Position numbers and translations under genes: made by a program
Shown here: positions 24,801-35,819 of the stretch, one piece after another
Numbering within the stretch: position 1 is the stretch's first letter
Layout: each line of letters begins with the position of its first letter
The notes under the pieces: generated by a model
Databases searched by the model: none
The model's input: the letters and a program-made list of their open reading frames with translations, nothing else
What the model was told of the DNA's origin: nothing
Assembly: GCA_914767715.1 (NCBI GenBank)
Contig: OU612074.1
Span: forward strand, 2,619,501 to 2,683,500
Reading direction: 5' to 3'
Length of the DNA: 64,000 nucleotides
Source of the DNA: Membranipora membranacea
Taxonomy: Eukaryota > Bryozoa > Gymnolaemata > Cheilostomatida > Membraniporidae

Positions 24801-27800
24801 TGATATCTAGTTTAAGTGCTCAAACAGTGCAAGATGCTGGTAGAGGCATTTTATTATCAACCAGGAGAGGAAGTGGTTGATAATGAAATGCCTCTACCAG
24901 CATCTTGCACCGTTTGAGCACTTAAACTAAATGATATCCTATTTTCACATCCTTTTGGTAATACTATATAAGAGATAGTTTTTTCTCAGTTTAGTGTATG
25001 TTGTTTGAGAGAGCAATAAAGATGCTGGTAAGCAATTAAAAGTCTCGTCAATTCGCCCTAGTAACCGCTCAGTGTGCGGCATAGTGGTTTAGTGCTGTCA
25101 CATTGTGATAAACCAAGGATTTCTTGAAATCCTTGGATAAACAATGAGAAAACCTTTTTGAAACCCCAAACAAAATTTTTAACCAGAAGATTAAAAGCTC
25201 ATATTCGGGAACTATTTTAGAAGAATAAAGAACAATATAACTTTCCATGAACATTTTAGAAGCCTGAGAAGGGAATTAAATTTAACCCTGATGATGATAC
25301 GAGCACTCGGTTCAGCCATTGAGCAGAATCTAGAATTAGAGTTCTGGGGCCACGCAAGTGATAGTCAGATTCGACTCTACAAAAAATGCTCTGCTTGTCA
25401 TCAAGGGAATTAGACCAGGGGTCAAATTTCCAATAATTTTGAAAAACTAAAAATCATGCTATTACAGATGCTTTTTGAATACAGAATTTTGAAACTTTTA
25501 TTAAAATCATACTCAATTCAAAATAATTCAAATATGATAACAACCATTAATACAACGCTTGATCCAACAAACTTGAATTTCTTAAAAACCAGTAACGAAC
25601 GAGGAGAGAGGTCCTTGTAAAGCAATGGTATAGCCTTGTTCAACAAGTTCATTTTGAGAGTTGGGGCAGGGCCAGGGTACGATCTCACAGTCGGGCTGGC
25701 GGAGCGTCTCTGGTCAAGTGGTGCATAGCGGTTACGATGAGCACGAAGTGATATCAGAAAAGTTTATATTTGATGCAATTAAAAAGAAAAACTGGGCATT
25801 GTAATATGTTGCCAAATATCTCGGTAACAGCCATGAAAGCTATGAACAAGATATAAAAAAATATCCAAATACAAAGATAATCATTATGGCTGTTTTAGAA
25901 ATGGCCTTGCCTAAGTTGTTTGTGTAGATTTGTCACTTTTTCAGTGTCTTGGCGCTGAAAAAGATTGTATTTTCATGCTAAGCTGCATACTCATGAACTC
26001 ATGATCAGAACTTTCCAACACTTTGTTCAATCATGCTAGCCTTAAAGCCTTAAAGCCAAGCCCAATGAAGTTCTAACTTACTGTATGTTTTTCATGAGGT
26101 TCTAAGCTCTCATTTGAGCCATTGGACAAAACTCTACACCTACCACAGGCAGATCTGTTGATGCTCAAAGCTGATGCTTCATGAAAACAGTCATGGTCCC
26201 AGCTCATGACGTCACAAGCAGTGTTTTCTTAAATTACTGTGATACCGGATATATGATGCCAAATATTAGGGGAGTGATGGTACAGATCCCCTCAAAAACT
26301 TTGGAATGAGTGAATAAGATATCAGACTACAATCACCTTAATTTTTATTGGATATTTTTGCTAGGAACAATCAGATAACAATGGATATTACAAACAGTAA
26401 AAACCATTATTGGCAAATGTTAAACACTGTCTATGACGTCAGAAGGTCAAGGACATTTAAATGGTTTCTCAATGTGACTGAGTTTATTGACTGTTTGATG
26501 GAGATGTCATCTTTGAGCATCAGCAGACCTGGTTGTGGTAGGTATAGAATCTTGTCCAATGGCCCATCTGAAAGCTCATCACCTAAAGTAAAACATGACA
26601 ACACTTAAAACTTCATTGGGCTTGGCCTTTAATGACGGCGGTAATAGCATCAGACAAGACCAGTCAAAAACCCTTCAAGCCAAGACATAAAGTTGGTCAT
26701 ATTTAGAGAGTCAATTAATTTGCCATAACCCAAAGAGTTGGCGTCCAAGTATTTAGCTGCAATTTCTGCAACACACACTAGTCTTCAGTACATTGGGGCC
26801 CAACAAACCTGGGAGAAAAAAATTCAAACATAGAAACTTCGAGACTTGAACAGTGAATGAGATGGCTCCAACCAGCTGAACCACCTCCTACTCTGACTGA
26901 GCAACTCGCAGCTGTAATATGACTTACAGAAAAATACAGCATGGTTTGATCTACTTTGGTTACATATTAGGCATTATGGCAATGGTATTTTGGGATATGG
27001 TATGTTGTCCCCAATGGTAATATGTCCAATCTGGCTTTATATCCACTGGTATTTTGTCACAACTGGCATTTTGTACAACTGGTATTTTGGCATTGGTATA
27101 GTGTGCAGTGGTGTTATCACCTATGGCATTATGGCCATGGCATTATGGCAATAGAATTATGTTGAGTTTTGGGTTGGGTTTCTAGTCTGGGTTCGGGGTA
27201 TATAGCATCTTGTAGATAATGTCTATCATAAATCCTACTAAATGCTTTTACGACGTTCATTTCACAACATTACAAAGCTGGTGCAGTTTTCAAAATTAAA
27301 CAAGACAATGTTACCAACCTGAAAAAGCTGATGTCCCATTCTGCTCATATTCCCCTCGGCTAATTATGAAGTTGTCCAGCACATCTCGAGGGCTATCTGG
27401 ATCCACAGTCTCCTTGTGTTCGTCTATCAGGGATCTCAGCACCTTGAATTGTTCCCCTACTACCCTCTGACTCTCCTTAACGAGTGACGCCAGAAATAAG
27501 GAGCTGAACGGAACGTTCTTAAAGGTAGAGGTCACACCAATGGTTCCGACATCCGTATTCAGTGAGGATATCATATCAATAAATACCTGATCGTCATACT
27601 CTCTCCTGTTACCGAACAGAAGCTGAGAGATGATGTTACATGTGACTAAGGCGAGGCTGATGCCGTGCTCCACAGGCTTGCCTTCGTACGGCTCGATGAA
27701 CACTTTCATAAACTGAGATATCTCTGATAGTATCTGAGGCTCCATCGCTGCTTTGCCCATCCCTCCGTTACGTAACGTCGTGAGGGTAAAAGCACGCAAC

Positions 27801-30800
27801 GCTTTCCAATGAGGAGGGGGTGCCCAGAAAATACCTGCGAGAAAATAATGGTGTTAAATGTTAAGTTGGTGCAAGGGAAGCATCCATGTCTTGCATGGTC
27901 ATATTTTGCATGGTCTGATTTGACTTGGAAATATCATTTAATTCCTTGGAATCGAGTTGTACACAGAATTATTCGTACTGACAAGGAAGCTCGATAATAC
28001 TTTTTTGTTGGTCTTGAAGATGTTATACAAACTAAATATGATGCTTTTTACTGATATAAGCTAAATAGTGACATTCCTTGATGAAAAAAATTTCCTGTTG
28101 CAGGTGTGTGTGATCTGTAAGTTTGAGTTTCAGATAACTTTGAGTTCTGCCTTTTTGTTATAACTTTATTGAGTTAGGTTAGGGGACCAACTTGGATGAA
28201 TTTACACTTGGAATCAAAAATAATACTCAATCAATTCTTAGCAGCAGTTTGGTACCTGGTGTTTTTTCTGCAGTATCAATCATTTGTTGAGTCATAGATA
28301 GAACAGATCTATCACTGGTGTAGTCAGCATTCTTCACCAGAAGTAACTGAAAGGCATCGTATCCTGATATAACAACTCGTTTAGTGCCGCCAATCTCCAT
28401 TGTGAAAACCTGATAATTGAAAAGAATCTCATGGACAGAAGGAGTGCATGACTTACCTCCTCTCTGCAGTCAGAAGGATGGTGAGTTATTTATTTAGGAA
28501 CTGAAAACCTTTCTGGCCATACTTAGACCTAAATTGAGAGAATTGTAATCGAGAGACAGTTTGAAGCGCTATCTCTGTTACCAGTTGTGACGATAAGAAC
28601 AACTCTGCTTATCTTACAGGGAAGGGAAATATTGAACCGATAAGGATCCTGTCATACCTGTCGCTATAATCTATTATATCTTGTCTGGTCAAAATCAAAG
28701 ATAGAATGCCATAATAATAAAAAGTGTGTAATCTGACATTGGTTCAGCACAGTGATCGAGGTTACCGTATTTGTTTTGCAATGTCATGCAAATGTGATAT
28801 TATAATCATTTTTAATGCTCTTCGGTATTCAACTATACTGTGAGTGGTGACATAATAAAAAAGCTCTACGCTTGGACCTAATCATCATGGTACCCAGCCA
28901 TAATGCCATGGTCAAAATGCCATTGGGACAAAATGTCAGTGACACAATGCCATTACCATAATGCCATGGCCATAATACCATAGGTGATAACACCACTGCA
29001 CATTATGCCAATGCCAAAATACCAGTTGTACAAAACGCCAGTTGTGTCAAAATACCAGTGGATAAAAGGCCGGATTGGACATAATACCATTTGGGACAAC
29101 ATACCATATCCCAAAATACCAATGCCATAATGCCAAAATATGTTACCAAAGGAGATCAAGCCACGCTGTATATTTTCTTGTTAGTTATATCAAGGAGTTT
29201 GAAACTGTAACTGTAACTCCCTGGTTATATTACAGCTGCGAGTTGCTCAGTCAGAGTAGAAGGTGCTTCAGCTGGTTAGAGCCATCTCCTTCACTGCTCA
29301 AGTCTCGAAGTTTCTACGCTTGAATCTTGATGATCTCTGGGGTTTGTTGGGCCCCATGTGTACCGAAGGCTAGTGTGTGTTTCAGAAATTGCAGCCAAAT
29401 ATTGTGCTGCAAACTCTGTGGGATATGGCAAAATAATTGACTCTCTAAAGTTGACCAAATTTATGTCTTGGCTAGAAGGGTTTTGACTGGTCTTGACTGA
29501 TGCTATTACTGGCGTCATTAAGGCTAGCATGATTGAACATAATCTAGGAAAATTCTGTTCATGAGTTCATGAGTATGCAGTTTAGCATAAAAATACAATC
29601 TTTTTCAGCGCTAAGACACTGAAACTGTGACATCTGAGGCAAGGCAATTTCTAGAACAGTCATAATGATGAGCTTTGTATTGGATACTTTTTTACATATT
29701 GTTTATAGCTTTCAACATGATACCGTCACATTGGGCAACATATTACAATGCCTCGTTTTTCTTTTTGATCGCAACAAGAATAAACTTTTCTGATATGTTT
29801 TCCACTTAGTGCCCCCCCCCCCCCGTACCTGCTATGCACCACTTGACAAGAGGTGCCCCACCAGCCCGACTCTGAGATTGCATACTGGCCCTGCTCAAAC
29901 TCTTAGAAGGTACTTGTTGAACAAGGCTATACATGCCATTGCCATGCACAAGGACCTCTATCCTCGCTTTTTATTGGTGCTACGAAATTTAAATTTGTTG
30001 GATCAAGTGTTGTATTCATTGTTTAAAATATTTTGAATTGAGCATGATTTCAATAAAAGTTTCAAAATTCTGTATTCAAAAAGCATTTGTAATGGCATGA
30101 TTTTTCATAATTATTAGAAATGTGACCCCTGGTCTAATTCCCTTGATGAGACGCAGAGCATTTTTGTAGAGTCGTAGCTAGCTATCACTTGCGTTGCCCC
30201 AGAACTCTAATTCTTAGATCAAATCCGGATGTAAAAGATTATAAATAATGTCAACCATTAGATTTTGCTCAATGGCTGGACCGAGTGCTTGTATCATCAT
30301 CATCAGGGTTAAATTAAAATTTTTTTTCAGGCTTTTAAAATGTTCATGGAAAGTTATATTAGAGTTTCAACCTACAAATTTTGTTGTTCCTTTTTCTTCT
30401 AAAATAGAGTTCCCGAATATGAGCTTTTACAAACCCCTATAAAATGACTTTGCTGAATACGATGGACATGGCCTAGCCGTGAAAGTTCATTTTGGGTGAA
30501 CAGACTTCTTTTTTTCTTGTTAGTTGTGACTGTAACTTTTTATGCAACTAATAAATGCAGAGTTAACCTGCTCTATGTTCAATCATTGTGGTCTTATCGA
30601 TGTCATTAGTAACATGAGTCAAAACTTGGCTTTCGAAAAAAAGTTGGTAATAATCCAGAGTTATTGTCATTATAATTCTAGAGTATAGTTGGGAAATATT
30701 TGTTACAAGTCACTAGCCCTCAGTTTGTGGACGCCAAAAAACTCCAGAGATCACCAAAATTCAAACGTAGAAACTTCGAGACTTAAACAGTGAATGAGAT

Positions 30801-31583
30801 GGCTCTAACCAACTGAACCACCTCCTGCTCTGACCAAGCAATTCGCAGCTGTAATATAACTAACAATGAAAATAAGGCGTGGTTTGATCTCCTTTGGTAA
30901 CATATATTGGCATTATGGCAATGGTATTTTGGGATATGGTATGTTGTCCCAAATGGTATTATGTACAATCCGGCTTTATGTCCACTGGTATTTTGACACA
31001 ACTGGCGTATTGTACAACTGGTATTATGGCATTGGTATAATGTGCAGTGGTGTTATCACCTATGGCATTATGGCCATGGCATAATGGCAATGGCATTATG
31101 TCACTGGCATTTTGTCCCAATGGCATTTTGGCCATGGCATTTTGACACGGAATCGACTGTCATAATGTGCTTCTCGATGTGGCTAATTGGCTCTTTCTAC
31201 TGCTGACATCCAATGAGAGCCACTCCCCTGACTCCACGATGCAGACTAATTATTTAATTGCCACATCATGAAAAACATTAGTAATAATGAATTGTTGCTG
31301 ACAATAAAAGTATATATATATATATATATATGCTGAACAAGTGATGACTGGGTGCAAAACTGTTAACACAAATTATACTTACATTTCCGAATTTTCTTCT
31401 GTTTGCCTCGCAGAATTTCATGATATCTCCATACCACATAAACTGATGTAGATTTCCAAGTATCGGTAACTTCCAGGGTCCTGGAGGAAAGCGATCACCT
31501 TTTGATTCACTAAACAGGTACCAAGACAGCAGAAATGCGCAAATCGCCACCAGAGCTGTTGTGTAATCCAACTCAAAAATCAT
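21844..31583 (-). CDS. Cytochrome P450, CYP2-clan-like (copy B)
   Basis: Tandem paralogue of the copy A gene with the same seven-exon structure: 31583-31383, 28409-28256, 27834-27319, 23925-23782, 23304-23165, 22661-22511, 22019-21844. It is again 493 codons plus stop, here TAG instead of TAA. By eye the predicted proteins differ at one residue, Glu56 in copy A versus Lys56 here. Other exon changes seen are synonymous, for example GAC/GAT in exon 3 and the Leu codon before the heme loop. I-helix, ExxR, PERF and the heme Cys are intact. Such similarity across about 10 kb suggests very recent duplication or gene conversion. Dosage or divergent regulation is the likely consequence (inference). 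Confidence 0.93.
24351..24581 (+). mobile_element. Reverse-transcriptase fragment, duplicate in copy B
   Basis: Same degenerate LINE fragment as at 3190-3420, carried along by the segmental duplication. It has the same frame break and stops. Confidence 0.75.
24808..24929. mobile_element. Foldback element with 9-bp target duplication, duplicate in copy B
   Basis: Same 122-bp foldback and AATGATATC flanks (24799-24807 and 24930-24938) as in copy A, so it was inserted before the segmental duplication. Confidence 0.85.
26054..26628. mobile_element. TTAA MITE, duplicate in copy B
   Basis: Same element as at 4884-5459. The left end differs by a short TTAAAGCC duplication and the loss of one G in the terminal repeat. 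The right TTAA is at 26629-26632. Confidence 0.85.
29191..29223. mobile_element. Very short palindromic insertion, duplicate of 8022-8054
   Basis: Same 33-bp insertion with GTTATAT repeats at 29184-29190 and 29224-29230, inherited through the segmental duplication. Confidence 0.85.
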
Positions 31584-31746
31584 TTTCTCAGAGTATGCTA
31601 GACAATTTGTTGTGTGCAGTTTAACAGAGTTGTTTAAAGCCTAAAACTGCAAATGCATATATAACTCTCCACAGGATTAAGGTTGTCCATATATATATAT
31701 ATAATGGTGATTTTCAATCAGTGTGTGGAATCGTTGGTACATGAAA

Positions 31747-31773
31747 CAAGGAGTTAAAGACTTTAACTCCTTG
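31747..31773. mobile_element. Very short palindromic insertion, duplicate of 10517-10543
   Basis: Same palindrome and CATGAAA flanks (31740-31746 and 31774-31780), upstream of P450 copy B. Confidence 0.88.
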
Positions 31774-33448
31774 CATGAAATAACGGACAATACTCATTGG
31801 TTCTTTATTTGTCGTTTTGTGCTGATTTGATTTATTGGCATCTTTTGTGTGGAGTTTTGTAATATATGCCTTAGTCCAAGATGGGTAAAATATATAAAAG
31901 TTCGGCTTAATATGATTGCTGAAACATCAATCAGGTGAAATGCGGTTGTGGAAATAACACTAATACTTTCATTCTTTCTTTCTTCTGTCTCTGTTTCTAG
32001 GTCAAGTTTAATGTTGTAGATGGCTTTATTTACTGCCATAATGAATATATGTGTCTGTTAATATAGAGGATATGACCTCGGACAAGTTAGATCCAGTTTG
32101 CTTTAATTCAGAACCGCTGCACAAAGCGGGATGAAACAAGATTTATAACCACAGTGAATTACAACTTATAACAAAAACACCATTTGATCACCATGGCCTT
32201 GGTGTTTGCAGAAACTCATACTGATTTTAATCCTTGGCACTGGATCACAAATGGACATTCCAATCAGCATTAAACACTAATTTAAGTTCATTTCTGCTAC
32301 CCATACAATATGAAATAAATTGTTTTTGTTAATAAATTATTTATGCAAAGATCCCTAGTGCAATCGTACTCAAACTTGTTTATATCAAAAACAATGCTTC
32401 AATCCGCTATACATACCACATTAATTTCTGTCAGTTCAACAGTTTTTAACAAGCTCTGGAAGTCACTGGAACTTCATAGTCAACTAAAAAGCTACCAATT
32501 GATATATCAGAATATCAGAGACTGCAGCTGATAGAATCCACTTGCACCCAAATGACATATATCAGTAATTGCAACTGTTCAGATACTGAGACTTTAGACT
32601 GCGCAGCGTGCCAAAAAGCTACATAGGAAAAATTTTTACTTTGTCAGCAGATAAAATAGCTGTGCATTTGTTGATTTACTAATTATGGCCAGTGTACAAG
32701 GAAAAACTGTGGACTAGCTTACTGTTTTCTCACGTAAATATAACTTTGTATAACAGAATTAGCAAGTTGGAGATTGACTTTTGGTCCAACATGACATTAT
32801 GAGTGGCTTACCAGCATAAGTGATCACTAATGTTTATATCGGGTTTCTGTTTCCGAGATAAAAAAACAGTTGTGTGCTTGTGCTTGTTTGGGATCCGCCC
32901 AATTTTCCGAAAGTCATTTTTCCACATCATGTTTGCCGTCATGCCACCGGCCGCCATGATATTTTATCGCCAAGTCTTTTTCTCTTCTTAATGATTTCCC
33001 ACTCTGCCATTTGCCCACCTGGACGTTTTCCCGCCAATCTATTTGTCCACCTAGAAAACTGTCTATAACTTGGTGGGAAAGTGTCCTGTTACCCCCACTA
33101 ATGTGAGTAATTTGTAATAATCAGAGTTATCTGGCAAGAGACATGTTAGTTTGGAAGCTTGGCAGACTAGACAGTATATTTTCACATCAAGTGTTCTCTT
33201 GCTTTAATATCAAAGTACTACTATCAGTAAGACTGCCGTGCTCATTGGGGAAGCCATCTGAGAAAAACAAGGTAGAAAAATTAGTACCACTATTGATCAG
33301 ACAGAAGCGTGCTCTGCGAGGAAGCCATTGATGAATAAGATGTAGACTGGAATGTTAACAATGATCATTCTATACGTGAATCTTCATCAGTATAGTTGGA
33401 TTTATTTCAGCCTTCTGGTGGATTGTTGTGAATATTTTATTAGTAATA

Positions 33449-34594
33449 ATGGATGTATATCATGAACGCAAACCTTCTCAAACTCGCCAGATTCTGGTAC
33501 CTGCCCTAATGTCTCTAGGTGAGTGTGTTGTGTCAAAGTTTAAATGGACTAATTTCTATTAAAGGCTTGGTTTGGTACACATTGTCATACGTAACAATAT
33601 TCTCCAATACCAAAAACTGTGATATTTTATTCTACTTCCAGGAGTAACTTATTCTTTTCTTTTCCTCTTGTAGCCGTTGTGTTGCTCTTCGTACTGCGGT
33701 TTCTTGCTCTCTTTACTCAGCCGACATTCAACAGTGATCATTTTCTGGTAAGAAAATTAAATCATTTGAGTGGTCTCACAACTGACTGTCTGTTGGATTA
33801 TTTGGATTGAGCATTAAACTGAATCTGATTGAATATTTGATATAAAATTTAATTGATCTCTATATTTTCTGTATGTTGAGAGTTGAGAAAAACGTTGCAG
33901 CTTAGAGCAGTCAGTCCATGGTAAACTGAAGTACGCTTAGTCACAGAGTCCTTGATATCATTACTATGTCTATTGGGCCTTTCTATATAACCAGAGAGTT
34001 TGATAAGTATATAACTGAGTACTAAACTTTGAGATGATTATTATTATTATTGCAAGAAACATAATATATAGAAAACAAAGGGAGTTGTGTCCTCATGACT
34101 ATTGATTAGATAACTACCATCATTTGTGTTTCCATCTGTTGATACGGTTAATCCATCTCCATCAATAATTTAAAACAGTTGTATAATATGGAAATAACAA
34201 TATGTTATGTAATTATTATTATGTAAATGTAACTCAGTTGTCAGTACCGCGGAAAGCATATGCATTCTAGTTGCTTTCTTGTACTTATGCCAGTTGAAGA
34301 GTTGTTATCGGATAACAAAACAATAATTTCCGTATTCTAGACTCAACCAAGTTAGATAGCATGTTTCGGATTGATCTTTGTTAACCCTGGTCAAGGAGTT
34401 GTAGACTCCTTGCCCTGGTTGACCTCACTCTTCCTGCATTGTAAAAACTATCAGAGTTGTCTCCTCTTTCATCGCACAGAAACCCTTAATGTTGTTACCA
34501 TTCAACAGATAGCATACAAACAAAAACAAAATGCATTGTTACAAGTTCACACAATGCAGACAAACTGGAGAGACTCATTTTCAGAGATTGTTAG
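33449..34594 (+). CDS. Membrane protein, 5' exons (MDVYHER family, copy 2)
   Basis: Exon 1 33449-33518, exon 2 33674-33747, exon 3 34509-34594; junctions GT-AG, phases 1, 0, 2. The N-terminus is a short basic cytoplasmic stretch (MDVYHERKPSQTRQ). One hydrophobic segment then runs from exon 1 into exon 2 (about residues 16-39, AVVLLFVLRFLALF), with no signal-peptidase site obvious. The third exon (IAYKQKQNALLQVHTMQTNW) looks helical and would be outside the cell if exon 1 is inside. The same three exons, open and with the same phases, recur at 61533-62709. This conservation supports a real gene. It probably continues into the exons at 38348-44285, but phases (2 versus 0) require at least one exon between them that I did not find. 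Confidence 0.65.
34392..34412. mobile_element. Very short palindromic insertion, 21 bp, 7-bp target duplication
   Basis: CAAGGAGTT-GTA-GACTCCTTG bracketed by CCCTGGT at 34385-34391 and 34413-34419. The paralogous block has a single CCCTGGT at 62528-62534 with identical flanks (TTAA before, TGACC after), which is the exact empty site. Confidence 0.92.
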
Positions 34595-35440
34595 GTTAGT
34601 ATTTTATCTATTGTAGTAGTGTAGTTATAGAAATAAGAGTAAAATTCAGACTCAAAATTAACATATATACCTAGTTATTTATCCTTACTATCCTATTATT
34701 ATGTTACATATAAAACAGATACACTTTCAACCTTATCAATCGCCTGCCTGCCTGCCCTGCTGAAGTACAACTAACTAACTAAAAATTAGAAAGAAAGTAG
34801 AGTAGAGGCACAGCACATATATTGTAGTATACAATAGATGCAGTACATGATAGCAAGTTGATACTAATAAAAGGGGATTATCAAGAATTACAAACACCCC
34901 CACCGAACAAAGCTTGTTAAGACAGGCTAGGAGGGTGGCATGCAGGCCATGCAAATCTCATGCAATGTAATGAAGGTCATATAACTCAGCCTGCCTAACA
35001 AAAACATCTCTTCAATTGAATACATATTTGATGAAAGGTGTCTGCGATGCCAGACTGTGGTTTCAAGGCTTCAAAGTCTCGGTACTAAAACGCTTGGTGG
35101 TACTCATTACAAAAGTTTATGTTGTTCTGAATGGGCACTAACTAAAACCCGGGTGGTGTAATATATATATTACACATTTATTCTGGTTGTGTTTATAAGT
35201 CCAGGGACTTTCATCTAGAAAACAAAGAGAAAAATACTTTCTTTTAAAAGAAACAATGCTAAGGTATTGAGTAAATTATAATATAGCGGGTGAATTTATA
35301 GGAACACACAAAGATATGAAAATACAGAGAATACAGGTAGGCCTAAATCAGATTATTGCAATTAAAAATTTACAATTTAATGGAGAAAATAAAGAAAAGA
35401 CTTATAGTATTAAAAAGTGTAGCTAAAAGTATAAAGAAAT
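34595..35440. other. Intron or intergenic, no gene recognised
   Basis: AT-rich sequence collinear with 62710-63570. It includes a CTGCCTGCC repeat (34743-34757). I looked for an exon linking phase 2 to phase 0 and could not decide on one. Confidence 0.4.
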
Positions 35441-35449
35441 TAGAAAAGT

Positions 35450-35668
35450 CTATACACGAAAAATGTGGCTTTTGACGTCAAACTTGAAAGATTTGAGATC
35501 ATGGCACAGCTTAACGGTCGGGGACAAGTCATTGTATAATTTGGCACCAAAGTGCGCTAGTGAGAACCTGTATTTGTCCTTGGCTAGCATCAAATGTAAT
35601 GTAAGACATGTGCCAGGTGCTGTTTGGTCAGACCTCACAATACCGCTAGAGGAGCAGCCCTCCCTCAC
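35450..35668 (-). mobile_element. LINE ORF2 C-terminal fragment
   Basis: A 72-codon open frame reads EGCSSSGIVRSDQTAPG, then YRFSLAHFGAKLYNDLSPTV, then FKFDVKSHIF. The last two match the terminal 'YR-A-G-KLWN-LP...FK-LKTHLF' pattern common in LINE ORF2 proteins. Upstream frames are broken. The paralogous copy is at 63583-63801. The first part is homologous to the satellite unit that follows. Confidence 0.65.
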
Positions 35669-35819
35669 ATTTTATCCCTCTTTGCATGTCAAAGATCTCT
35701 TTTAACTCACCAATATTTTTATCTATGTGATGCTGATAGAATGAGCCTACTCTCTAAGTGCTGTGCAAAACAAAGATTTTTAAGTCTGCAAAGATTCACC
35801 CTTCAAAAGTTTTTTTTTC

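Larger units (their letters stand above)
20965..33560. repeat. Segmental duplication, copy B
   Basis: This is the direct-orientation partner of 1-12331, about 8.6 kb downstream of the end of copy A; the caspase gene fills the gap. At the right end, copy B continues into exon 2 of the membrane-protein gene (33674). Copy A diverges inside that gene's first intron, so copy B is probably closer to the ancestral arrangement and copy A the truncated one. That polarity is inferred. Confidence 0.95.
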
